64,000 nt of DNA from Beta vulgaris subsp. vulgaris (GCF_026745355.1 NC_079206.1:36525642-36589641); one strand, 5' to 3'. Positions 22,594 through 33,860 are shown, numbered from the stretch's first letter. Notes: generated by a model not told the origin, from the letters alone. Made by a program: numbers and translations.

Positions 22594-23232
22594 TTAAGGA
22601 GTTTCGTCCCCGAAACTCGATAATCGTACCTCAGAAAAGAGTTCAGGATAACGCTTTTTCATGTCGTATTCTGTTTCCCACATTGCTTCCTCGGTTTGAT
22701 GATTAGACCACAAAACTTTGACTAACTTTATTGCCTTGTTTCGGGTGCTTCTCGTTTTGGAATCAAGGATTCTAACAGGACGTTCTTCAAAAGTGAGGGT
22801 CTCATCAGGTTTAATGGTTTGAGGTTGGATAACATGTGAGGGGTCAAAAATGTATTTACGAAGTTGAGACACATGAAAAACTTTATGAACCTTGGCTAAT
22901 TCTGTAGGTAAGGCTAACCTATAAGCCACTTGTCCAATTCTCTCTAATACTTCATAAGGTCCAATATAACGAGGACTTAGTTTTCCTTTCCTACCGAACC
23001 TCATTACTCCATTGGTTGGTGAAAATTTTAGCAACACTTTCTCTCCAACTGCAAACTCCAAATCTCGTCTCCTTTGATTGCCATACGATTTTTGTCGTTC
23101 CTGAGCTGCTTTCATGCGCTCTTGAATCAACTTCACCTTGTTGATAGTCTCTTCTATCATTTCCGGTCCTAAATTTAACGATTCGTTCACATCGCTCGAA
23201 TATATAGGACTCCTACATTTCCGTCCATACAA
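22594..23232 (-). CDS. Chromovirus copy 2: integrase C-terminal domain and chromodomain
   Basis: A 212-codon open frame starts at MYGRKCRSPIYSSDVNESLN, which lies inside the family's usual YGR(K/R)CRSP motif. It continues through VGEKVLLKFSPTNGVMRFGR, GPYEVLERIGQVAYRLALP and VFHVSQLRKYIFDP. It ends in a chromodomain-like tail (RILDSKTRSTRNKAIKLVKV, LWSNHQTEEAMWETEYDMKK). In chromoviruses this tail directs integration to marked chromatin. It is the C-terminal part of a polyprotein, not an independent gene; an in-frame stop just upstream separates it from the core. Confidence 0.88.
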   Translation of the reverse strand: MYGRKCRSPIYSSDVNESLNLGPEMIEETINKVKLIQERMKAAQERQKSYGNQRRRDLEFAVGEKVLLKFSPTNGVMRFGRKGKLSPRYIGPYEVLERIGQVAYRLALPTELAKVHKVFHVSQLRKYIFDPSHVIQPQTIKPDETLTFEERPVRILDSKTRSTRNKAIKLVKVLWSNHQTEEAMWETEYDMKKRYPELFSEVRLSSFGDETP

Positions 23233-23239
23233 CGCCTCC

Positions 23240-23810
23240 TAAGGTGCCATTCCTATGCTCGAGTGATAACTATTGTTGTATGAGAACTCAATGTACATCA
23301 AATTATCATCCCAATATCCTCCGAAATTCATCACACATGCTCTCAACATATCCTCCAAGGTCTAAATGTTCTTTCTGTTTATCCGTCTGTTGCTGGGTGA
23401 AAAGCTGTGCTGAATTTCAATAGTGTACCCACGGCTGTCTGAAGCTGTTTCCAGAATTTTAGATAAGAAACTCGAATCCCTATCCGAAACGATGCCCTTC
23501 GGAACACCATGTGCCTAACTACCTCATTAAAGTAAGCATCAGCCAACTGTTTCAACGACCAAGTATCCTTCATTGCCACGAACCTTGCCGTCTTAGTCAA
23601 ACGATCCACTATTACCCATATTGCATTCTTTCCCGATCTCGTATTCGGTAATCCCATAATGAAATCCATAGAGATAGATTCCCATTTCCATCCTGGCACT
23701 TCCAACGATTGTTATTTTCCTCCAGGCTTCACATGTTGTATTTTCACCTTCTGGCAGGTTAAACATTTTGCCACGAAGTCGGCTACTTCTTGCTTCATCC
23801 TAGGGCCACC
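23240..23810 (-). pseudogene. Chromovirus copy 2: integrase core
   Basis: The frame at 23379-23705 reads [20 protein letters not shown], with the first catalytic Asp in [23 protein letters not shown] follows. A base loss then turns the second Asp region into FRRASFRIGIRVSYL, after which FWKQLQTAVGTLLKFSTAFH resumes. The Glu helix lies beyond a stop. It is inactive as it stands. Confidence 0.85.
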
Positions 23811-23822
23811 AAAAGTGCTTCT

Positions 23823-24650
23823 TCAAATCCTTATAAAGCTTATCTCCTCCTGGTGTATGGAATACGGCGAACTATGGGCTTCTGTTAGGATTCTCGTCTT
23901 AAGTTCCTCGTCTTGCGGCACACACAATCTCCGTTTATACTTCGCAACACCATTGTCATCGATCTCGAACTCTGGTGCTTGACCATTTTCTTTCATCTCT
24001 TTTAACTTGCTTAGCCACTTGTCTGTAGCTTGTTTCTCCCGAATCTCCTCAAATATGTCCGGTCCAACGGTAAGAGCATTCAATTGAGCGTTCACATAAC
24101 CGGGTTCTATTATTTCCAAATTCAATCTCTTGATCTCCTCACACAGATCATTTGCCAAAACCAAATCATTTAGCGAATGACTACTCTTTCTACTCCACGC
24201 GTCAGCTACTTTGTTCGCTTTACCTTCTTGATACACTATCTTTAAGTCAGAGTCGTTTATAAGCTCCAGCCAGCGTCTTTGTCTCATATTCAACTCCTTT
24301 TGCATATACATATACTTCAAACTCTTGTGATCTGTATAGACTTTACACTGCACTCGACACAAGTAATGTCTCCAAATTTTCAGCGCAAACACGATCGCTC
24401 CTAACTCCAAGTCATGAGTAGGGTGATTTTGCTCATGCGGTTTGAGTTATCTCGACGCATAGGCCACTACTTTGCCATGTTGCATTAAAACATACCCAAA
24501 TCCTTTCTTCGAGGCATCACTATAAAAAACTTCAAATCCTTCTACTTTAGAGGGCAATGTCAATATCGAGGCTGTTGTAAGTCTTTTCTTCAACTCTTGA
24601 AATGCTTCCTCACACTTATCATCCCAATGAAATTTTGTTGTTTTCTTCAT
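23823..24650 (-). pseudogene. Chromovirus copy 2: RNase H and integrase zinc domain
   Basis: RNase H pieces are [40 protein letters not shown], then a stop near 24447, then [34 protein letters not shown] and ANKVADAWSRKSSHS. The zinc domain is truncated after ILTEAHSSPYSIHQEE: the HLGGD motif of copy 1 is lost to a base deletion. Confidence 0.85.
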
Positions 24651-24659
24651 CAGGTTGGT

Positions 24660-25377
24660 GAGAGGTTGGGTCGTTCTTGAAAAATCTTTTACGAATCTTC
24701 AGTAATATCTAGCTAAACCAATGAAACTCCTTACTTCGGTGACATTCTTAGGTTGAGGCCAATCGGTTACTGCTTGAATCTTCGATGGATTTACAGAAAC
24801 GCCTTTTTTGATATCACATGACCCAAAACTCACACTTTGAGAACTTGGCGTACAATTGCTTTTCGCGAAGAATCTCCAATACTTTCCTCAGTTGATCCTC
24901 ATGATCTTCTTTATCCTTCGAGTACACCAATATATCGTCAATGAATACTATCACGAACTTGTCCAAGTATGGTTGGAAAGTCCTATTCATGAGGTCCATG
25001 AAAGTTGTTGGCGCATTAATGAGTCAAAAAGGCATTATTGTGAACTCATAATGGCCATATCTCGTACGATAGGCTGTTTTCGGAATGTCCTCTTCAGCAA
25101 TTCGTAATTGGTGATAACCCAATCTCAAATCGATCCTTGAAAATACTGTTGCACCTTGAAGTTGATCGAATAAATCCTCGATTCTCGGGAGCGGATATTT
25201 ATTCTTCACCGTGGCATTATTTAACTCCCTATAATCGTTACACAATCTCAAAGATCCATCTTTCTTTTGGACAAACAATATTGGGGCTCCCCGGGGCGAA
25301 ACACTAGGTTGAATGTACCCTTTTTCCAACAATTCCTCCAACTGCACCTTCAATTCTTGCATTTCTGCAGGTGCCAT
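24660..25377 (-). pseudogene. Chromovirus copy 2: reverse transcriptase
   Basis: The start [20 protein letters not shown] leads to [40 protein letters not shown] and [15 protein letters not shown]. The frame is lost at the FGLTNAP motif (25024), and the palm continues in another frame ([20 protein letters not shown], 24814-24999). The RT connection is truncated at CEFWVM by a deletion relative to copy 1. Confidence 0.88.
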
Positions 25378-25401
25378 TCGATACGGAGCCTTAGAGATAG
25401 G

Positions 25402-26028
25402 TCATGTTCCCGGGGCTAAGTCAATTTTGAAGTTCACTTCCCTGACTAGCGGTATTCCAGGTAACGCTTCGGGAAATACATCCGAAAACTCCTTTACTAC
25501 CGGAATTTGAGTCAACTCCTCGCTTACCACGCTTACATCCCTTACTTGGCATACGTAGACTTGGTAGCCTTTTCTAAGATAGGTTCGAAGGTTCATGGCA
25601 GAGATTATTTTGATGTGAGGTTGGAAGATTATGCCTTTATAAGATATCTTATTTCCTTTTGGTCCTCTCAGAGGTCTTTTCTGGTTATGACACTCGATTA
25701 TGGCTTCATACTTAGCTAACCAATCCATTCCCAAGATAACGTCAAAGTCTTTTAGGTCAAAAAGGATAAGATCAATCGGTAATTCAGCACTAGCTATGAC
25801 TACAGGAATACTTTGGAAAAGAGATTTACATGAAACAGTTTCACCTGTGGGCATGGCTATATTGGCTCGACAAGATTGGGTGGACTCGAGGGGATACTTG
25901 TTAACAAAAGTACTAGAAATAAAAGAATGAGACGCTCCTGAATCAAAGAGTACATAAGCAGGATTTGAGTTCACGAGAAAAGTACCAGTCACAACGTTAG
26001 CATTGGCGTCAGCTTCAACTCGGCTCAT
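25402..26028 (-). CDS. Chromovirus copy 2: aspartic protease and start of RT
   Basis: A 208-codon open frame has the retropepsin active site AYVLFDSGASHSFISS near residue 25 and the second conserved block DLKDFDVILGMDWLAKYEA near 96, as in plant gypsy proteases. The tail EFSDVFPEALPGIPLVREVN is the RT leader. The protease would release Gag and Pol products from the polyprotein. The preceding region (26025-26225) is out of frame with it. This is the best preserved protease of the array; the equivalent in copy 1 is shattered. Confidence 0.9.
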   Translation of the reverse strand: MSRVEADANANVVTGTFLVNSNPAYVLFDSGASHSFISSTFVNKYPLESTQSCRANIAMPTGETVSCKSLFQSIPVVIASAELPIDLILFDLKDFDVILGMDWLAKYEAIIECHNQKRPLRGPKGNKISYKGIIFQPHIKIISAMNLRTYLRKGYQVYVCQVRDVSVVSEELTQIPVVKEFSDVFPEALPGIPLVREVNFKIDLAPGT

Positions 26029-26039
26029 GACATTGATTC

Positions 26040-27228
26040 TCCCATTGGTGTAGCCTCCATTGCCATTCTTTCCGAAGTTTCCATTTCCACTTCCAAAAGA
26101 GCGGTTGTTCTGGTTTCCATTCTATGCAGCATTTCCTCCATGGGGGCGGTTGTTAATGAAGTTTTGAATTCTGTTTCCACCTCCATTATTGTTACCATTG
26201 CTACCATTGTTCGCATTTGGTCCATTCTGAGCTAGCTTCTTGGGACAATTGAACAATTTTTGACCTATTTCTCCACACTCGGCATTTGATCCTTTCACCT
26301 TGACAAGTGAATCCTAGATGGCTCTTGTTACACTTCTTGCAATTAAGTTCTTTTGGATCCTATTTTCTTGCTGGGCTTGTTGTCCATAATTCTGATTGAT
26401 GTGGTTGTTGTAGCGTCCACTATTGTTGTTGTTGTTTCCATCATTGTTGTTGTTGTTGGGCCTTTTATCATGCCCTTGGCTGTTGCTGTTGCTAGCAGGT
26501 TCCTTCCTTTTATGTTACTTAGCACCTCTCTTTCACGCTGCAGAATTCTCTCTAAGTTTGAGGCCTTAGCATACGCCTCCGCGACAGTAGTTGAGGTACT
26601 ACCTCGCGTTCGAGTCTGAAGATCAAACTTAAGTCTGTCTTCAAACTCCTGAGTCTTAGTTCCCTATCTGGAACTAAAGTTGAACAAAAGCGAGCATACT
26701 CATTGAATTTCTGAGCGTACTCTTGCACACTCATGGTATATAGCTCTAGTTTAACCAATTAAACTCATTGTATTTCTGCCTACGAATGTGCTCGGGGAAG
26801 AATCGAGCCTTAATCGCTACCTTAAATGCTTCCCACTTAAAGTTCTCTTGAGCTTTAACGATTTCTCCTTCACTTTCCCACCAAGTATCAGCGTCCTCGT
26901 GCAAATAAAAGGTCGCTTGGTCTACTTTCTGGGCCTTAGGCGTACCCGTGGCCGTGAAATTCTTTTCGAATTCTCTTATCCAATTTTCGAGAAGTAATGG
27001 GTCTTCTCTACCAACAAAGGTTGGTGGTTTCAAAGAGGAAATCTTTTTCGCCATTGCAGCTTGCGGATCGTCTCCATGGTGGTTGTTGTTGAGCTGGTTT
27101 TGAAGAACTAAGCCAAAGTTTTGAGCTAGTTGCTCGAGAGTCCTAAGTCGTGCTGCCACTTGTTCAGGAGTTTCGGCCATTTGGTTTTCTTGTCGCCTTA
27201 CTCTAGATCGCGTATAAACGTATTGCAT
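26040..27228 (-). pseudogene. Chromovirus copy 2: gag with zinc knuckles
   Basis: An open frame at 26746-27228, probably initiating at the second Met (MAETPEQVAARLRTLEQLAQ), covers the Retrotrans_gag core (SSLKPPTFVGREDPLLLENW, DQATFYLHEDADTWWESEGE, FKVAIKARFFPEHIRRQKYN). A shifted frame continues with LYTMSVQEYAQKFNEYARFC. The nucleocapsid zone at 26220-26350 shows a first knuckle, CKKCNKSHLGFTC, and a second knuckle whose ECGEIG motif is frameshifted. The product is the capsid and RNA-binding protein, here broken at least three times. Confidence 0.88.
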
Positions 27229-27532
27229 AAGCTACATGCATTATTCACATTGGTGTTCCCACCATTCACATTAATCCTTAAATAAGGGCTATTTAACAAA
27301 AATACATAAATCAAGCTCATTCGATTCATTCACTTTTCCACACAGCATATCCAGGTCATATACAAAAATTTCATCAGTTCATTTACTCAATGAGTACCAT
27401 GCACATTGCATTCATCACATAAGAGTCATCTTAGTGTTCATAACTAAGAAATATTAGCATCACAAAACAAATAAGTTAACACTAGCGTTAATAAGTCTAA
27501 TACGGTTTCACATAAATTCCTAGGCGTTATGG

Positions 27533-28057
27533 CTAGCTAGGGTTGAAGGTTTTACTCTTCATCCTCGGACGGTCTTCTTCCTCATCTTCGTTTTCGTTTT
27601 CACCATGGTTTTCAACGGGTGGGGTAGGGCTTCTTTCTATTTCTTCATTATCACTATAGTTGGGTTCATTGTCATCGGTGGTTAAGTAGTCATTAAGCCA
27701 CTTGGCTCTAGCATCTAGCATTCTTTTCTCCAAGTAACTCAACATGAGATACCACTTCCCTTTCCATGTGTAGTGTTCGTAGTTTGGCCTTCCATTTTTC
27801 AGAATATCAGAGTATTCGTTCTTCAGTCCGGCATGAGGGCCATCATTGGGGAGAGTGTGAATCAAAACATCGGCTAGTTTAGGTGGCGTGAGGTAATCTG
27901 AATTTCCGTGACCTTCATTGAGGTGATAACACTTCCTGGTTAAGCGTAACCTATAGATGTAAGCTAAAACGGGCTCTCCTTCCCTCATCCTTAGAAGGTA
28001 AGGTCCTTGAAGAGGGGTTCTGGTGCCTTTCCTGACGGTCAAACGTGTCCTGGCCAT
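27533..28057 (-). CDS. Chromovirus copy 2: additional 174-aa ORF between PBS and gag
   Basis: An intact frame starts at MARTRLTVRKGTRTPLQGPY, 236 bases inside the PBS. The N-terminal third is basic. The middle has conserved YLLRMREGEPVLAYIYRLRL, NSDYLTPPKLADVLIHTLPN and WLNDYLTTDDNEP. The tail is strongly acidic (NHGENENEDEEEDRP). It has no zinc knuckle, protease or RT motif and no membrane segment. It ends about 305 bases before gag. The same frame exists, damaged, in copy 1, so it belongs to the family and not to one copy. Extra 5' ORFs are known in Ogre/Tat elements; a chromovirus one is unexpected to me. Function is unknown. Confidence 0.75.
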   Translation of the reverse strand: MARTRLTVRKGTRTPLQGPYLLRMREGEPVLAYIYRLRLTRKCYHLNEGHGNSDYLTPPKLADVLIHTLPNDGPHAGLKNEYSDILKNGRPNYEHYTWKGKWYLMLSYLEKRMLDARAKWLNDYLTTDDNEPNYSDNEEIERSPTPPVENHGENENEDEEEDRPRMKSKTFNPS

Positions 28058-28292
28058 CTAATAAAATATAAACAATTAATAAGTACCTTTAACGAGTAAT
28101 TTCATACATGCACACATAACCCATTCGTACCCATACTAAACCCTTAAGTCAGATTTTAATCTTAATTCATTTCTCCTAAATATTTTATTATCTTTACTTC
28201 CTAAACAAATTTTAAGTTTCACCCTATTTGATTCATTTTCCTTAATCTCTACATTTTAATAATTTTAATCTTTCCCTAGTTAATCTAACTCC

Positions 28293-28304
28293 GCTCTGAT
28301 ACCA
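28293..28304 (-). promoter_or_regulatory. Primer binding site, copy 2
   Basis: TGGTATCAGAGC in element sense, three bases from LTR C; identical to the copy 1 PBS. Confidence 0.9.
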
Positions 28305-28307
28305 TTA

Positions 28308-31146
28308 TGTAACACCCTCGCCGACCCGAACCCTTCATTATTCGATAAAACTCGGGTTTTGGGGGAAAATAAATCCACGAGGGTTCGACTCGACGGGTGG
28401 TGCTACAGCCGCAATTATCTCCTTGGAAATAAATGCAAGGCTAAGTTACAACACACCAACTCAAATTCATTAATCATTACAACTAAGTAAATTGTTCATT
28501 AAAAACTACTAATTAATTAAATGTTTGAAGCTAATGATATGCTAAGTGGATGACAATTCTAAGTGATCCCCCTTTTGTTCCCTCGATCGATCACCCACCT
28601 GCACAAATACATTGAAAAGAGACAAGAGAGACAAGCTCCCAAAAATCAGAAAAACTGAGTAATTCCAACTCCATCCCGTAAAATACTTAAGTTGAAAATA
28701 CTTTATAAAATAGTATATTAATAGTTTTGGAAGTCATAACATATATACACATATATATATATACACTGAATAATCATATCATTAATTCAATTAACCCAGT
28801 TATTCTAGGAGAGGAAAGAGAACGCTAGTAAGCTGGGTCTAACCCCTGTAACCACTTACTTCAACATTATAGGCCGAGGCAAACCCCTGTAACCACCTAC
28901 TTGTACGCCAGGGAAACCCCTGTAACCACCTACGAAACATCATAACGACCATAATAACAGAGTCCCTCGTGTGCACATCCCTTCTACTTGGATCACAACA
29001 AGATAGAAGGAAGACAGTAACAGAATAATCAGCATAGTAACTAGAGAACCTGTAGGAGCCGCTGAACCACTCATACAGGGCAACCTGTTCATCATTTCCC
29101 TCCGATATTTCACTTTATGTGATTAACATCTTTTAATCAAGTCATCACAAAAATCACATATACATTTACGTCATCTTGTTCAATCTAGTGTGAACATATT
29201 CAATCCATTCATAGAGATTCCAATAACTCATTTCATAAACAGAACCGTAACTTTAGTTCATTTATCCTTTCAGATTTATAATCATTTCATTATCACAAGT
29301 TCTTATTGATTTCGACTTTCATAATTTCCCAATATTAATAACAATAATAATAATAATAATAAGTATAATAATCATAATAAAAATGATAATACAATAATGA
29401 TATTAATAATAATAACCATAACATTACTAAATGACATTAATCGATTTTAATAACATTATAATAAACATCTTTGTCATATCTTGTCATCGTCCATTGCCAT
29501 GATTCATAATCAAAATCCATAATCGTTGTCCATTTTGACATTTGAATCCATAATCCTCATTAAGTCGATAATCCATAATTATAGTCCATACTTATAAATT
29601 TTATAAGCACATAATAATCACGTAATCAATTCGTTTTACTCTAACAAGATCTATGTTTAGATGGACATCGGAGATTACCTCGTGATGTGTGCCCAAAAGT
29701 TAAGTTCACCGAACGGATTAGGGCTCTTGATAATCCTCGTCTACGAAATCGGAGTCTAGAATAGATGTTAACGAGATCTAAGTTAGTTCCTAAATAACCC
29801 CTTTTTATATACGTATATAAAATAAATGATTTAAATAATCCAAATAACTTTACAGAAATTCTTAATGATTTTAAGAGAGTTTATAAATCAAAGTAAATCA
29901 TTTATGAAATTATTTTAAGTTCTCACGAAAGTATGTCAACTTAATTTTTTATTAAGTTGAACAATTAAGTTAAACATGAAACTAACTCTACTAGAGTAAT
30001 TAATTTAGGAAGGTTATTGAGTTTTGGTTTCAAAAATAAAAAAAAATAGACTAAATAAAACTAATTAAACCAATTAAACTAAAAAGAAAAAAAAGAGAAT
30101 GAGTTTTAAAACGCGGAACTCATTTTCTCAAACTGAGAATTGAAATGAGGAACGAAAGGAGAAGAGGGAGAAAACAGAAGAGGTGAAGCAGGGGAAAAGA
30201 AGGAGGAAAGGCTGGCGGCGGATTTTAGCCGGCACATGGCCAGGCGGAGGGTGTCAAACGCCGCGAAAAGGCTCGGGTAAGGTTGTAGTTCGCGCGGTGG
30301 CTAGGCGCGAGCAGGCGACATCACAGGGGGAAAAGGTTGGGGTTTCGTCTGCCGCGGTGGGTGGCGCGACTCATGTAGTCGGGTGGTTTTATTTTTCGAG
30401 TGGTGGTTTCCGGTGGTTCGAAGATGGCGAAGAGAAGAAAGGGAGGATTGTTAATGGTGGTTTTCAATTATATTTTAGATTTGCAAAAACAAAAATTTCA
30501 AAAATTAAGAGAAAGGAATTGAGTTGAAGCAAACCTTTTCCGATTGTTTGCTTAAGCAATTGAATGTGTTTGGGTTGCTATTTGTAGATAAAATTTTCTG
30601 ATTTTGTGGAGCTTATTCAATCTCCATTAATGGAGGAAGTGAGGGCTATTGAGGGCTATGGTGGTAGCTCTTTGAAAATGTGGCCTAAAAATCTGATATT
30701 TCGACTGAAATTAATTTTCCTACTGACAAGATTGAATCTTGGGTTGAAATTTTGGTTCTTTGCTGCTGAAATTTAGACGAGGGAAGGAGATGAAGAGGAA
30801 CTTCATTCTCCTGTTTCTCTTTTTATTTTGTTTTTATTTTATCTTTTTCTTTTTGGCTAAAGGACATATGGACTATGGACTAGCATTGGGCTTCGGATTA
30901 CTAATGTGGATGGACAACATGAACAAGTATCCATAAACAAATTTAAGGAGTTTGATAAATTAGAAATAATAAAATGAAAAAATGATTTAATTGAAACTTG
31001 TTAAATAAATCAAAACTAAATGAAATCATCATTTTAATAAACATAGTTATCAAATAAAATCGCATTATCATAAAATAATTTCAAGTGGAAATAATATTAA
31101 ATCTCAATAAATAATAAAAAAATCTTTGAAAATTCGGGGTATTACA
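28308..31146 (-). mobile_element. Chromovirus LTR C
   Basis: It runs from TGTAACACCCTCGCC to GGGGTATTACA. It shares with B the segment missing from A but has its own 20-base loss at about 28526 (the CAGAGTTCCAGCGG word of A and B). The AAT tract is reduced to about 29345-29412. Confidence 0.9.
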
Positions 31147-31246
31147 TCTACTCCTTAAAAACAAAGTTCGTCTCTCGATTTAAATCGAATTTTAATATTA
31201 ACGAAACATTAGCTTTGCGCTTTGTTAGTATTACATTCGGTCCCCC

Positions 31247-31749
31247 TTAAGGAGTTTCGTCCCCGAAACTCGATAATCGTACCTCAGAAAAGAGTTCAGG
31301 ATAACGCTTTTTCATGTCGTATTCTGTTTCCCACATTGTTTCCTCGGTTTGATGATTAGACCACAAAACTTTGACTAACTTTATTGCCTTGTTTCGGGTG
31401 TTTCTCATTTTGGAATCAAGGATTCTAACAGGACGTTCTTCAAAAGTGAGGGTCTCATCTAGTTCAATGGTTTCAGGTTGAATAACATGGGAAGGGTTAG
31501 AAATGTATTTACGAAGTTGAGACACATGAAAAACTTTATGAACCTTGGCTAAATTTGTAGGTAAGGCTAACCTATAAGCCACTTGTCCAATTCTCTCTAA
31601 TACCTCATAAGGTCCAATATAACGAGGACTTAGTTTTCCTTTCCTACCGAACCTCATTACTCCATTGGTTGGTGAAACTTTTAGCAACACCTTTCTCTCC
31701 AACTGCAAACTCCAAATCTCGTCTCCTTTGATCGGCATACGATTTTTGT
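31247..31749 (-). pseudogene. Chromovirus copy 3: chromodomain and integrase C-terminus only
   Basis: The frame covers KVLLKVSPTNGVMRFGRKGK, GPYEVLERIGQVAYRLALP, HVSQLRKYISNPSHVIQPET and the chromodomain-like end (RNKAIKLVKVLWSNHQTEET). Similarity to copies 1 and 2 stops abruptly after CATACGATTTTTGT at about 31749, inside the integrase C-terminal region. What follows is CACTA-associated DNA. Confidence 0.88.
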
Positions 31750-33079
31750 TTGTTTATTTGTTTTTTATCTCGAAATTGGGGTTTGGTTTGGTTTTCTTGG
31801 GTTTGTTTGGGGGTTTAAGTTCGAATTACGTTGGATTTTAGTTCAATTTTTGGGTTTACTTGGATTTTAGTTCGATTTTTGTATTTTATTTTTGTGTTTT
31901 AGGGTTTCAGTTTACTGAATTTCTTGGAGGTTAGGATTTGTTCATTCGATTTGTTTGCTTTGTTCTTTCAAAATTTGATTTTGTTTTGGTTGTTCATTCG
32001 AAATCTGGGCTTGTTCATTCGATTCTCTGTTTTTTTCCTTAGTCGAATTTTAGTTGGAAATTTGGGTTTTTGTTTTGAATTTTAGGGTTCAATTTAAGGG
32101 GTTTCTGGGATTAGTTTGCTCGAGAATTTAGGTTAAATTTGTTGTTGCACAAGTCTGTTGAATGTCCCTGTTGAATTTGGATCGAATGTTCCTGTTGAAT
32201 CTCAAATTCATGGGTTTTTTTAGTTTAATTTTGCTAAAATTTCTCCTTTTTGGTTTTTAACGTTCATGTTTATCTGTTTAATTTTCCTGTTATTCGTGTT
32301 CAATTCTCTGTTTTTGTTGTTTCAGGTTGAAGTTGTTGTCCGTCCTGCTGATTGAAGATTGTTGTTTGAAGATTTTATTTGTATTAGGTTCCTGTTTGAA
32401 GATATATTTTCAATGTTTGAAGCTGATTGAAGATTTATTGACTGAAGCTGATGTTTTTCTGCTGTTTGAAGATTTTATTTGTATTAGTTGTTGAATGTTC
32501 CTATTAAATTAGGTTTTAAGGTTTTAGTTTTTTGTTTTTAATTCTTATTTGTATAATTCTAAATAAGATCCCTAGAAAGATTTTCAATTGCACATTTATA
32601 ATAGTTTTTGTATCTTATATGTATATTTGAGACTTCATACTTGTAGTAGTAGTAGTTTGTAATAATTTCAAGTGTAGGAATATATTGGATTTCTATATCT
32701 AATTATTTGGGAATTCAAATGGTATCAAATTGTGTTATTGTTCTATTTTTTCGAGTTAAACCTTCAATCTAGGCTTTGGAATGAAATTAGCAACTCTAAA
32801 TAGTTGCTATTTATTTTTAAAAAAAATATTTTTATTAAGAAATTACGACGAGAAAACTGGTCGTAAATGATAACTAATTGCGACGAGAAGTAAATCTGGT
32901 CGAAAAAGAGCAATTGCGATGAGTGACTAAATCTGGTTGTTAAGTTATTTGCGACGAAGCCTTTTAATTGCGACGACTGACGACCGCACGCGTTTCTCGT
33001 TGTAAAAGGCTTTTAACGACAAGAAATGGCCCTTTTACGACGAGAAATCTGGACGTAAATGATAGTTTTTCTTGTAGTG
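31750..33079 (+). mobile_element. Right-hand part of a CACTA (En/Spm-like) element
   Basis: The end TTTTTCTTGTAGTG is the reverse complement of the CACTA terminal repeat CACTACAAGAAAAA. Before it (32845-33060) lie subterminal repeats built on GCGACGAG/TTACGACGAGAAA words, as CACTA elements have. The remainder (31750-32840) is T-rich, non-coding and gene-leader-like, with repeated GTTTGAAGATT words at 32390-32480. No left CACTA end is present, so it is truncated at the chromovirus junction, and no transposase frame is seen. Confidence 0.75.
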
Positions 33080-33339
33080 TGTGGGGTATAAGAATTTGCC
33101 AACCTTTGTGTATCCCTATTTGATTTGCCGACATATCTAGAAAAATACGTAACATATTTAAATGATTTTTGTGTTATAAAACAATAATTGAATTTTAAGA
33201 ATTTTGTGGAGTTTAATCGTTCAAATAGGTTAGCTTAAAAATTAGATCAAATAAGGTAAATTTTATTTTATTTAGTTAACATGAATTATAGTTGAATTCA
33301 AGCGACTTAAAAATATCTTTAGATGCAACAATAATATAT

Positions 33340-33860
33340 GTGATACTGAAAAAAATGGCTATCGAGACAACTAAATTCATGTGACATTAAATACATGGCT
33401 TTAGAGACAACTAACTACAGTTGATGCTGAAAAAATGGCTTTAGAGACAACTAAATTCATGTGACGCTAAATACATGGCTTTAGAGACAACTAACTACAG
33501 TTGATGCTGAAAAAATGGGTTTAGAGACAACTAAACTCATGTGACGCTAAATACATGGCTTTAGAGACAACTAACTACAGTTAATGCTAAAAAAAATGGC
33601 TTTAGAGACAATTAAATTCATGTGATGCTAAAAATATGGATTTAGAGACAACCAATATTCATGTTATGCCTAAAAACATAGGTTTTAGAGGCAACCAACA
33701 TTCGTCTGATGTGAAATACTTTTAGAGGCACCAGAATATACTTGACACTAAAAACCATATAATTTAGAGGCAACCATGTTTATGTGATGGTAAAAGGGCG
33801 TTTTAGAGGCAAGTGGGCCAAATGATGTACCTCTTAGCCAATTTTTTTTTTTTTGTAATG
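33340..33860 (+). mobile_element. Second CACTA-like right end with repeat array
   Basis: The end is a poly-T stretch then GTAATG, reverse complement CATTACAAAAAAAAA, a one-base variant of the CACTA terminus. The inner TTTAGAGGCAA words belong to the subterminal array described separately. No transposase and no left end are visible. Confidence 0.5.
33345..33822 (+). repeat. Subterminal minisatellite, approximately 37-bp units in approximately 75-bp dimers
   Basis: About twelve units each contain ATGGCTTTAGAGACAACTAA. Two variants alternate: one followed by ATTCATGTGACGCTAAATAC, the other by CTACAGTTGATGCTGAAAAA. The alternation is regular from 33370 to 33600 and decays to the right, where the core becomes TTTTAGAGGCAACCA. 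Confidence 0.9.

Larger units (their letters stand above)
10967..31749 (-). mobile_element. Tandem chromovirus (Ty3/gypsy) array: three LTRs, two full internal regions, one partial
   Basis: Three LTRs of about 2.8-3.0 kb (10967-13772, 19510-22487, 28308-31146) share TGTAAC...TTACA ends and the same orientation. They enclose two internal regions of about 5.7-5.8 kb, each with its own PBS, gag, protease, RT, RNase H, integrase and chromodomain. A third internal region starts at 31147 and is cut at about 31749. One LTR separates successive internal regions, the arrangement produced by unequal recombination between LTRs or by read-through copies. Long LTRs plus a chromodomain suggest the Tekay/Del clade (inference). 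Confidence 0.9.
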
